A stretch of 64,000 nucleotides of DNA from Manduca sexta (lineage: Eukaryota > Arthropoda > Insecta > Lepidoptera > Sphingidae), in the NCBI RefSeq assembly GCF_014839805.1, contig NC_051134.1:9331170-9395169 (forward strand), written 5' to 3'. A model generated the notes under the pieces. That model searched no databases. It saw only the letters and a program-made list of their open reading frames with translations, and was not told the origin of the DNA. Each line of letters begins with the position of its first letter. Position 1 is the stretch's first letter. Positions 51,013-60,818 of the stretch are shown here, piece after piece. Position numbers and translations under genes: made by a program.

Positions 51013-53265
51013 CTGTTGAAGAATGCGGCAGTTGTAGTTCATTAGTTTAATATAAAACGCTGAAGGACTCAGGGATTTATTTTTACAGTGTATCTCCTCA
51101 AATTTGGAAATCTCAATATCAAAGAAATTGCTTTTATAGTTAACATTTTGCCTCTAGCTTTGTCAGGGTGGAAACGGGACAATAATTTAAGCGTGGCTTT
51201 GAAACAACTTATATATTCCTAAACACATGTTGAGCTTAAATTTTCAGTGTTATTTGAATGCATGCTCTTGATGTTCCTCACATACAGTAACTTCAGTGTC
51301 AGCTGTGAGGGTATGGTCCCTATTAACTAACATTTTATTAACAAATCAACAATATTCGATCTTCTCCGCTTGTATAACTGAAGAAACGATTAAGTCATAA
51401 ACAACTTGTGTCCTAATAAGAACGTGTCTAACCAAACTAGAATTCAGAAGGCTCGTGCTCGGAACTGGGGCATGACACCTCATGTATTATAAAACAGGCG
51501 GCGCATGCGCACAATAGCCAATTTAGTACGAGCCTCCGAACCATCGCCCAATCAAGTAATTCGAAACACGTAAATATCACGCAAATTTTAAAAAGGTTTG
51601 AATTGAAAACTAGATGGGTAGAATTTAATATATTTTCCCAGAACGAATATAGTAGTGTTAGAAGATGAAGTTTAGATTCAGAGTAGTATTTCTAGAGATT
51701 AAAGTCATCAAAAAAATCTTCAGCTTTCTAAAAGCCTAACGAATCATGATTAATACTTTTCAAAAATCAATAGGTACGATATCAGAGAACAATTTTCTCG
51801 ATTAAGTACTAAGTACAAACAATCCATCGGAGAAAGCGCACGCGGAAGACTCCGATCCCGATTGATAGCTCGAGCTGAGAACCGGAACATCCAGCCGGAG
51901 TGTTAGCTCGTATTCGAGTCCCATTACTGTGTCTAGCCAGGTATAAAAATAGTGTAAAAATGTATCAACTTTTTATTAAATCTAATGTATGCAGAAATCG
52001 GTCCTAAGAGAAGGGATGAAAAAATATATTGCTATATAATTTGATATTTTGTTTCCGTGGAGGCGGTTTATAATTTTGTTTTTTCAGGATAAGCTTCCAG
52101 TTCTTATAACTAAACTTAATGTTTCGAAAACGATACTAAGATTTTACGGTAACCCTTTATGTTTTTTTAGGTGAAAATTTGTCATTAGCAACTTAATTTT
52201 AGCCTGTTAATGAAACTCACTTTATTTATTTGTTATTAGATTGTAAGTTTTAATTGAATAAAAAAAAACACATTAAAAAATTTGGATGATAGACCCCGAT
52301 CGTCACGCAACCTTAATGAAATCTTCTACAATATTTTCTTATATCCTACATTCAATATAACTCCATCTAACTAGTACAACTACAATCCGCAAAAGTATTA
52401 CAATCAACAATAATGGGGACATTCTCGCTAGTTCCTTAGATAACATTAAAAACGATTACAAATTCAGTGCATGAAGAATTTTAAGTTGAACTTGAACTCG
52501 CTTTACTAAAAAGGTGGGTTTGAATAAAGAGATAAAATTGCTAGATGCGTCAAATATCGTTTATTACACTGTTTTGTTGAAAGGTGGAGTACACGATCTA
52601 AAATTTATAGATTTATTTCTAAATTACAATGTCAATAGCTTGCTACTAATTGGTGGATATAATATTATTTTGATATATTTAGCATCATTCTATAATATTT
52701 TAATTCTTTACTACAAATTTCTTTTACATTTAGACATTGTTTTGTATGGAAGGAATGACGCTCGTTTTACTGCTGAGATACTTTACATGTATAAATATGA
52801 AAAAAAAAGAATTTATAGACTAATTAACTTATCACGTGAGTCATTCATTAATATGATACAAAAGTATGTGTTGTTGATTTGTTCTTCATTCTAGCAGAAA
52901 AGCAACGGATCAGCATTTTTCTCACATAGAGTTAATATAAAGTATGGGATACAAGAAAGGCTACTTGTTATTCAAAAAAATTTACTTCTGAAACATTTTA
53001 TTTATGTAATAAAATAAGGCAACTCAGAAAACTATGTCAAATAATATCATGTAATATCAGTAGCTACGGTTAGGACTCATTTCTTCTACATAAAGGTTTT
53101 TCCTTTTTGTATGTTCATAGAATAAGATATTAGACGTTGTAATTAGGTTAGAAGATACTATGGCATATCCTTAATGGATAAAAACCCCGAACAAAATAAA
53201 GATAAAATCAACAACCACGCTCAATTATAAATGCCAGTTCCATAAACTTTATTTCGTAGCACGCG
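51013..53265. other. Interval upstream of the ACE-like exons
   Basis: The minus strand was checked for an HEMGH-encoding exon and none was seen. A GC-richer patch at 51838-51950 is unexplained. 52514-52894 holds a 126-codon AT-rich frame with no recognisable family, hydrophobic and probably chance. The rest shows nothing I can name. Confidence 0.45.
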
Positions 53266-53269
53266 GCGG

Positions 53270-53390
53270 GCGGAGCGTGCGATGCGCGTGCGTTGCATCA
53301 TAGTACCGTAATCTCAGTATAAATTTCCGTAAATTACTCGCACACAATACCACTCGTTATAGTGCAATTTAGTGTGATGGTATCATGAGT
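53270..53390 (+). promoter_or_regulatory. Possible promoter: GC-rich block plus TATAAAT
   Basis: A GC-rich block (CGCGGCGGGCGGAGCGTGCG, from about 53272) is followed by TATAAAT at 53318-53324 and an ATG at 53385. The ATG frame runs into a GTGTAT donor-like site after seven codons. No downstream exon was identified, so this is only a weak candidate for a first exon. Confidence 0.2.
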
Positions 53391-53569
53391 TTAGGAGTAG
53401 ACAGAGGTGTATGCTGTTATGAAAACAGTTTTATGGCGTAACTTGGGTTTTATCATATCTAATTCTATAATTTTGTTATTTGATTTTTCTTGTGTCTATA
53501 GCGATGCAGGATTTTGAAATTGTAAGTTTGGCGAGGTTTGTTAATATTTATACTCATGAGCTCATGGTG

Positions 53570-53795
53570 GTGGTAGGATATATTTTATATCTGTCTGAAG
53601 AGCGACCGCCATACACAAGGTGGTACAACCGGCCATAGTGCTCACGTAAGTGTGTCGCGTTCCGGGATCAGAATATCTATTCGGTTCTAACAGGCCGGCA
53701 TAGTTGTGGCGACTTTCGAAGGGTAATCATCTCTCGCCAGTCGAAATTTTATTGGACTTCACTCACCATCAGGTGCAGTGAGATAACTTTGATTT
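53570..53795 (+). repeat. Family B repeat, full length
   Basis: GGTAGGATATATTTTATATC, CATACACAAGGTGGTACAAC, CGTAAGTGTGTCGCGTTCCG, CAGGCCGGCATAGTTGTGGC, TCATCTCTCGCCAGTCGAAA and CTCACCATCAGGTGCAGT. Confidence 0.8.
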
Positions 53796-54174
53796 AAAAA
53801 AAAAGCTTACTATCAGAGTATCGAGTTGCCCGTGTTGTTACTAACATACATTCGACAAACACAAAAAGATTACGTAACACCACATTCTTCTAAACTGCAG
53901 CCATCACGTTTAACTATTTACACAACATTTAATAATCATCAACATACAATTATGTCCGACATAAATTCCCACTTCCATTTACATATTAACAAATTAGCTA
54001 AGAGCTGTGTACATATAATTATATAGAACAGTGTTATTAGCTTTTCCTGCCAATTTCGTTTAGTAATCTGACACAGATTTAGCAGCTGATAGATTTATGT
54101 AATATTTTACTGTCCTATAACATCACTAATAAGCGTAAATTATTATTTATTATAGTTTTAAATACAAACATAGT

Positions 54175-54380
54175 ATCGCATCTATACCGTAGGGTAGGCA
54201 GAGACTATGGATTGCCACTTTTAATGATTCTGGCATAGTTCTCTCGCTTCCTTCACCTTCATCAATCTTTTCATGCATTCCCGCCGGTTCAAGGTACTTT
54301 TGGCCTGGCCCGTACTAAGAGTGACAGATATCTGACATTCGATGGTTCGGAGCAATCGACCCGTACCGGCTCTTTTAGTT
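54175..54380 (+). repeat. Interspersed repeat module shared with 39030
   Basis: ATACCGTAGGGTAGGCAGAG, CTTTTCATGCATTCCCGCCG, GATATCTGACATTCGATGGT and GACCCGTACCGGCTC match the second module at 39030-39160. Confidence 0.6.
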
Positions 54381-54861
54381 TTAAGTCACAATAAATAATT
54401 TTCCACATTTCCCCATTCCTCTTCAAAGTTGAGTTTTAGCTTATTTTTTAAATTACATTGTAATTCGACCAGAGTGGAGTTGAATTTAGAATTCTGTAAT
54501 ATATTTGTATCCTGTCATGGTATGTTGATTACACTGCCCCCTGTGTTTTTTTTTTTCTCCAAACGAGTCACTTTTTTCATATATATTATTTTGCATAAAT
54601 TTTTAACAATGTTACAAATTTGTATTTAACTCTAAGGATGTCAGAGAAGGGAGAGATTCTGATATTTAATGCATAGCTTACCCTCCCCCGATAGTATTGT
54701 GATACAAGAGGAATAAGTTATTTACCATAGTAGATTTGTTAGTGTATAAAATTAAAATGCTGGAAGGGGAGTAAAGTTCTTCTATTTGATAGCTCTCCTC
54801 CCCCTGGTATGCCCCTAACGGTATGTATAGTGTAATATAATTATAGTTCCATTATAAGAGG

Positions 54862-54935
54862 ATGTAGCGCGCGACAGCCGCCAAAATTATGCCGGCCCGT
54901 GGGATAAGATTTACACAGGCTAACTGACCATGGAT
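54862..54935 (-). repeat. Family B fragment
   Basis: CGCGACAGCCGCCAAAATTA then TGCCGGCCCGTGGGATAAG: the central block of family B in minus orientation. Confidence 0.5.
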
Positions 54936-55565
54936 TCAAAATTGCGAACGTCAAATAATCAAAGTCATATTTGCAAATGTGAGAGTGGAACCCAAGACCT
55001 CATTTTTCCAGTTATCGCCTACTTTACCACGGATGTCGAATAATAATTACAATAAAACAACACTAGCGACAATAAAATTATTAATGACTAACACTTTCGC
55101 TAAACAACAGCGTAATTACGCGAGTGTTACGAAGGTGCGTAATTAGCATTACGTATGTTACAATTAGTTTATTAACAACACATAATTCAAACAAATGGCC
55201 TGGAATTTATTTATTTAGCACTTCATATACAAATGTATACAGGCGGACTTAATGACGTGGGCATTCTGTACCAGTCAACCATAGGGTCGTGCTGAGATAA
55301 TCATGGTAGGTGCATGAAAGGAAGGTTGAAAATTAAAAATATTTAGAAATCAAATAATAATTACTAAATATATGTATATACATATAGATATGTAAAAAGA
55401 TAAGATAAATATTATAATATATAAATATACATGTAATATATAAAGAACAAAAGTGGTGACTCTTCCGCTTTATTCGAAAGTAATTGCCGGAGTATCTTTT
55501 AATTACTGCATTTATTGCTTTAAACAGGTCAATATTTAAAGTCTTGCTATGGCCTAAATCCCGCG

Positions 55566-55806
55566 GTGGCCATTATCGATCCGTTAGGGACAGCTGTGGG
55601 CCACTTCCGACGGAAGTGTCAAATTTGTAATCCACAACTGCCCCTGCACGATGTCGCCAAGGCGGCTCGTCTTCTGAGTCTTCTCAGAGAGGGAGAGGGG
55701 CTCCAAAGACTCCGCGTACCGAAAGAAGCCTACCTTCGGCGATGCTGTCCCGCTCCCGATCCCTCTCGGCACTCTCCTACGAGAAGAACACCTCGAAGAA
55801 GGTATT
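55566..55806 (+). pseudogene. GC-rich coding-like relic, unidentified
   Basis: This 240-bp GC-rich island sits in AT-rich DNA. One plus frame, open from about 55632 to 55802, is Ser/Arg-rich (includes SESSQRGRGAP and SRSRSLSALSYEKN) and ends at a donor-like AAG|GTATTG. The same frame upstream (GGHYRSVRDSCGPLPTE) is cut by a TAA just before. An alternative is a real exon beginning after TCTTCTGAGTCTTCTCAG near 55690. All three plus frames are partly open, so the frame choice is uncertain. I do not recognise the protein. A decayed retrocopy or an isolated exon of an unseen gene would fit. Confidence 0.3.
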
Positions 55807-55861
55807 GCCATTACCTATTATAAGTGGTAGAGCCACAATGAATATACGAGGATTGCTGGTG

Positions 55862-56140
55862 TTATATATTATTTTGTATCCGCCTGGATAGCGATCACCG
55901 TACACAAGGTCTTAAAACCTGCCATAGTGACCCACGTAAGTGTCGCGTTCCAGGATCTGTATATCGGGTTCAATCACGCCGCCATAATTGTGTCAATTGG
56001 CGAGCGATAATTATCTTAATCGTCAGTCAACATTCATCATATATATATTTTACGGATTCAAATAAATCATTTCTTTTCATATAAGGACCCCAGTACGCTT
56101 CCATCAGGTGCAGTACGGTATTTCGCGGTTCCCGTATGAA
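55862..56140 (+). repeat. Family B repeat with nested insertion
   Basis: The family B body runs from about 55862 to 56035 and resumes at CCAGTACGCTTCCATCAGGT (56090). Between them about 50 bases contain ACGGATTCAAATAAATCATTTC, here split as ACGGATTCAAATAAATCA then TTTC, which resembles the tail of the family F repeat. This is an insertion into an older copy. Confidence 0.65.
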
Positions 56141-56157
56141 AAAAGAAGATAGTATTA

Positions 56158-56245
56158 TAGCACCTGATGGTAATTTGATTGGGATCCAATAGAATGTCAA
56201 CTGAAGATAGATGATTACCTCTTGACAGTCGACATGATAATGCTA
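56158..56245 (-). repeat. Family B fragment, inverted next to the previous copy
   Basis: GCACCTGATGGTAATTTGAT, GGATCCAATAGAATGTCAAC and GATGATTACCTCTTGACAGT are the family B 3' block on the minus strand, head-to-head with the copy ending at 56140. Confidence 0.65.
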
Positions 56246-56249
56246 TCTC

Positions 56250-57055
56250 AATAAATAGCTATAGTTTCATCCCTTTTTACATGGAATCTAACATGGTTGC
56301 CAATAATAGAGTGCAACTTTGCCCCGGAAGAGAAAAAACCATGCTATGTTTATATTTTAAAAGGCTCCATAGACTTGAAACAATTAGTTCACTGTAACAT
56401 TCCCCATTTTATTTCTTAACATAAATTGTCATCCGAGGAAGTGAAGTCATGTTATTTTGAATCATCTCAACTCCCTCAAGCCCCTGAAGGCTAGAACCAT
56501 CGTGATAACGCTGAAGGTGATATATGCTAAAAATAGGGATCAAATCCCCATTTCATTGCTCTAGGTTAGAAAAATAAACTTATCAGAAAGAAGAGTAAAG
56601 TCATGCTATTAAATAACCCGCAAATCCGTTTGTTTACGCATCATCGATTTTCCTATCTAAGTGTTACCAGCTTAAACATTTTTACAGATTTTATGCTCCA
56701 CCCAAGACCAAACCAAAGTAGTAAATTTGGAATCACATCATCATCGAAGACGAAAAAAAATATCAGCCCTTATAAAGCCTTTTGTAAAAGAGATATGAAA
56801 GGTTCAGAATATAATGCTCAATATTACATTTGCTCTAATGACCTTTACACAGTGATATACATTGATTTTTTGGCTAAAGATTATTTGGTAGCGTCTTGTT
56901 TGTCCATAAATAGTAACTATACTACACAGACCTTCGCATTCAAAAGTACTGTTTGGCACTGAACTTCGTATTATAGTTTTTATAATATGTAGTAATAACA
57001 CTGGTTTCAATTGCCTTTAAACTGGAATACTACAATACTAGCACATGGCACTATA
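56250..57055. other. AT-rich interval
   Basis: No exon or repeat I can name. The 119-codon frame at 56603-56962 has no signal peptide, domain resemblance or coding-type composition and is treated as chance. Confidence 0.5.
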
Positions 57056-57057
57056 CT

Positions 57058-57190
57058 GCTTTTTTTTATTGCTGCTGAACGCAGACGAGCTAACAGCTCA
57101 CCTGTTGGTAAGTGGTAACCGTTTCTCGGGGAAGTCAGCAGTGCCAGATACTTAGTGGCAGATATCAGCATTGCCTATGTAACTATCAAA
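57058..57190 (-). repeat. Non-LTR retrotransposon 3' tail, inverted
   Basis: TTTTTTTATTGCTGCTGAAC, CAGACGAGCTAACAGCTCAC and CTGTTGGTAAGTGGTAACCG. The minus-strand reading ends in CAATAAAAAAA, the same tail family as 5641-5880. Confidence 0.6.
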
Positions 57191-57394
57191 TTTGCTTCTA
57201 CCAATTGCCACGAAATATACATAATATATTTTAATTTCGAACATTAAAAAACATTTTTGTCTGAGCAGGACAAAATACTGACACTCCTACAAATTTTCTA
57301 CGCAGGAACACCGAAGAATCAACTAATCAAATTATGAACTGTGTTACAGTACTAATTCAGTTTATTGTAACTGCCGCCCAAGTTCACATTTAAC

Positions 57395-60258
57395 ATGAGT
57401 TCATTGTTAACTTATATTCTAGTGGTTATCTCAGTTTTGTGCACTATCACTTGTGGTAAGTCGTTTAAACCATGCTTGTTTTATCTTGAGCATTTCCTTA
57501 TTCTTTTTGTCACATGTAAGTACGTGAAAGCATCACTTGATAACTACTCGACTGGCTTGACTGATTCACTTTTTATTGTATACCTAATTATCAGGACAAA
57601 GTTTGTATCAAAGAATAATTTTGAACCCTCCTTGGGGTAAGACGGAAGACTTGGCAATTTGGGTGATATATCGCCGAAATCATCTAACCGATTTCAATCA
57701 AAATTTTTGTGAGAGTTTAATTAGATCCAGCTAGGATAATTTTGGACAGATGGCGCTACTGTCGAGACTTAAAAGATGAAAGATAGTTTACTTAAAATGC
57801 GCTCTGTGGCAGAACAATGTTTGCCACTCCCAAAAGTTCAATATATAATCATGATTAATATTCTTCCCCTTAGCACATTCGTAGTCACATACACGAGCAA
57901 AAACTAGTTGTAGTGATATGAGCTCACACGCCGCACCAACAGTAAAGTACATCCTCAGTCGATTTGTGCTTACGGAGATTGGCGCATGCAAATAAAATAT
58001 AACTTATCTCTAAAGCTTTATCTCAGAATAGATTATATGATTAGGGCTAGCACATAGTAATGAAAGCATCAATTTAATTTAAAGTAATGTACATACACAA
58101 ATACACTATAGGAAGTTGTCTTGTTTTCAATTTGGATTGGTTTCCTATCACCGGCGGCGTTAAAGTGTGGCAAATGGGTCAACCGCCCAGAACCTCACGA
58201 TTAAAGATCCTCGATCTTGAAAGGGGCATAAAAACATAACTCGCACACTCATATGTTAAGTCCTGTTGTGTGTTTGTACAGACCCCCGATATAGATATAT
58301 GATCTCTTTTCAAAAACATTCCTATCCCTATAACGTATTCAACATCATAATCCAATTCCGAGGATAAAAGTACGGATTCAGTAATAACAAGTTTGCCCTC
58401 GTTACCTAATAATATAGCGTACACTACGCGTTTAAGTTGGTATAATTCGGTTACTACTCTGATAGCTCATGACTACTTATTAAACTTGGTTGTGCCTTAT
58501 GAATCTTGCCTTATCAAACAAGATGGTGGTGGTTCTTTTAATTAAATGGAAATTAAATACCGTCCTGGAAGTCTGTGTATATTTGACTTGTAGGTCTTTG
58601 GATAATAAGGGGCTGTTAGAGATGATTTTCTTCAAGTGACCATTGATAAGGTCATTGAAAATATTTTATTCGCTAGTCAATTTTTATATTATGTGAAGCC
58701 AGAATGTATTACTCCTGGTCGACCTCCGAGAGTAAGTATTGAACTAGAAGTAAACATTTTAAGCAAAAGACCATCTGGAGATGCAGTGCTGATTGACTGA
58801 CGGGCTTCGTTGCGATTGATCGCCAGGATTAGCCCTGTATTATATACTGTCCCACTGTTGGGCACGGGCCTCCTCTACTACTGAGAGGGATAAGACCTTA
58901 GGCCACCACGCTGGCCCAGTGCGGATTGGTAGACTTCACACATCCTCGAAAATTCCTATAGAGAATATCTCAGGTATGCAGCTTTACTCACGATGTTTTC
59001 CTTCACCGTTAACGCAAGCCATAATTCACAAAGAATCCACACATAATTTTTTTTAGAAAAGTCTGAGGTATGTGCCCTTGGGATTTGAACCTGCGGACAT
59101 TCGTCTCGACAGTCCGTTCCACAGCCAACTAGGCTATCGCTGCTTTAATAAAAACATAAACCTCTGTAAAACATAGACCCTCGTCAAATATTGCGAAACC
59201 TACCTATTAGGATCGGTCTGCTTCCATCTATAACAATGTGATAACATTGTAAAGGCTTAGAATAGCATTACTATATAACGATCAATCTCTTCCAGTGCAT
59301 TCAATAATGTGTTATGACTGCAACAGCGCGTACGACCCGCGTTGTGGGGAAAATTTTGACTCGTTCAGTCTGGGAGTCGTGAACTGCTCGTTAAAGGACC
59401 CCCCAGAGCACATCCCACCAGTGGAGCCCACTATATGCAGGTCAATTAAGATGGAATGTAAGTATTTATAAAATTTATTGTATTTCACGTCAGAAGACAA
59501 GCAGACAATCATGACCCATGTGATGGTTAGTATCTCTTAGAATGAGCCGGAGTGTTAACACTATTTCAAAGGCACCTCCTCTCAAGCGGAACATTGTTGT
59601 GTTTTACATCAATAATTTTAACGTAGGCCAATTTTTCAGTTTAAAATTTGCAATCCACCTTATGGGTGCCAATATTGCCAATATTTTTGTGACAATGAAA
59701 ATTTTTAGGCAATGACAATTATTATAATGTGACCCACCTGGTATATGGCTTTGTTGAAAAGAGCACCTTATAAATATTTAAAAAATCTGCCTGCCCCGGT
59801 AGCGTAGTTATTATGGCACGATTACAGTACAGAGGTTTAAGTTCGACCCCTGAGTCGGGCAAAATGATATTGAGTTTTTCTACACTATCAGCCCAGAGTC
59901 TAGAATTTGTGCCCGATATGGCGATAGGCACATCATATCATGGGGCGGAATACACATGGCAGGAATTGGGTTCACCAGTTGCGCCTCTGCCTACCCCTTC
60001 GAAGATAAAAGGCGTACCTAAGTGTGTAAAAATAATTAGTTTATACCTATTGCAGTTAACAACAAAGTCCGCGTAGTCCGTCAGTGTGGGTATCTGACCG
60101 ACGAATGGGCAAACGAGACATCATGTCGTCGACTCGTTGGCGTCGGAGAAGTCTTCGTAACCTACTGCTCGTGCGACACCGACCTTTGTAACGGAGCCTC
60201 ACACAACCAACAGATGGCGCTGATCGGCATACTATTACTAGCCGCGGCTACCTTTTAA
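57395..60258 (+). CDS. Ly6/quiver-type GPI-anchored protein, 141 aa
   Basis: Three exons: 57395-57455, 59296-59457 and 60056-60258. Both introns are GT-AG (GTAAGT donors) and phase 1, and they join without a break. Residues 1-23 form a signal peptide (MSSLLTYILVVISVLC..). The mature part starts near MCYDCNSAYDPRCG, the hallmark start of insect quiver/sleepless-like Ly6 proteins, and ends with YCSCDTDLCNG. Ten cysteines (26, 29, 37, 51, 68, 85, 98, 112, 114, 119) fit five disulfides of a three-finger fold. Asn50 (NCS) and Asn94 (NET) are glycosylation sequons. The hydrophobic C-terminus (128-141) after SHNQQ is a GPI-attachment signal. Expected role: cell-surface protein that modulates receptors or channels, or acts in septate junctions; the specific partner is unknown. 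A TCAGT initiator at 57357 may mark the start. SINEs sit in both introns. Confidence 0.92.
57640..57775 (+). repeat. Non-LTR 3' UTR remnant in Ly6 intron 1
   Basis: GATATATCGCCGAAATCATC, GATTTCAATCAAAATTTTTG and GACAGATGGCGCTACTGTCG are phrases of common insect LINE tails. Non-coding. Confidence 0.4.
58835..59142 (-). repeat. SINE family A, full length, in Ly6 intron 1
   Basis: The minus strand runs from GCGATAGCCTAGTTGGCTGT near 59140 through GGTTCAAATCCCAAGGGCAC and GTGAAGGAAAACATCGTGAG to CCAACAGTGGGACAGTATAT near 58845. It lies opposite to the host gene's direction. Confidence 0.88.
59788..60025 (+). repeat. SINE family D, full length, in Ly6 intron 2
   Basis: Head CCCCGGTAGCGTAGTTATTA (box A region), GTTCGACCCCTGAGTCGGGC (box B region), then CCCAGAGTCTAGAATTTGTG, ATATGGCGATAGGCACATCA and GCGCCTCTGCCTACCCCTTC. 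Same orientation as the gene, ending about 30 bases before the exon 3 acceptor. Confidence 0.82.
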
Positions 60259-60266
60259 CTTTGTTA

Positions 60267-60272
60267 AATAAA
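60267..60272 (+). other. Poly(A) signal AATAAA of the Ly6-like gene
   Basis: AATAAA begins nine bases after the stop codon (60256-60258), giving a very short 3' UTR. The retrotransposon begins only about 85 bases further on. Confidence 0.65.
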
Positions 60273-60356
60273 TTGTTTATTTGAGTGTTTATATCTTCTA
60301 TAGTTAATCATATATGTCGGAATAATTATTAAAAAAAAAAAACAGATATAATTAAT

Positions 60357-60522
60357 TGTTATTCTCCTTGCAACACTTTACGATATTAGCTGTCAGTAAG
60401 TTGTCAAAAAATTGACAGTTTTGCAGTACGACGAAAGACGATGAGTTTTGTTTTGCTTAAATTCTAATATAAAAATAAAGTTTTTTTTGGAAGAAAGTCG
60501 TCTGGCTGGTAATATCCCTACA
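60357..60522 (+). repeat. Candidate 5' LTR, about 166 bp
   Basis: Bounded by TGTTATTC at the left and CCCTACA at the right (TG...CA), six bases before the primer-binding site. It contains TATAAAAATAAAG (promoter / poly(A)-like) near 60468-60481 and an inverted motif TTGTCAAAAAATTGACAG. The 3' LTR lies outside the window, so the left boundary is tentative. Confidence 0.45.
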
Positions 60523-60528
60523 ACTTTT

Positions 60529-60546
60529 TGGGGGCTCGTCCGGGAT
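60529..60546 (+). other. Primer-binding site matching the tRNA-Pro 3' end
   Basis: TGGGGGCTCGTCCGGGAT is 18 bases complementary to the conserved 3' end of tRNA-Pro (including CCA). The same 18-base site is known in murine leukaemia virus. It lies just after the candidate LTR, as required for minus-strand priming. Confidence 0.9.
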
Positions 60547-60818
60547 AGTGAAAAAAACAGTCGGAAAAGGAGAATCAGACGCCTATCGAAGATTTGAAGA
60601 ATGTAAGTCAGTTTGACCGTGCCGGTACGCCGCCATTGTTGAGTCGCGCCATTGAAAAGTTCGGACCGAACATAGGTTCAGGTCAGAAACTGCTTTACCG
60701 ACATTCCGTCTGTTTCATCGACATCACTCTTGGGAATGTTGCCAGTTAAAAAAGAAATCTACAAAAATGGTAGTTTTTAAATTTGGACTACAATTTATTA
60801 TTGAAGACGGAAGACTAA

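Noticed and set aside
52514..52894. 126-codon plus frame, hydrophobic
   Set aside because: Very AT-rich Leu/Ile/Tyr composition expected of chance frames here. No recognised family; start is not a good ATG context.
56603..56962. 119-codon plus frame
   Set aside because: No domain, signal or conserved motif; composition like the AT-rich background.
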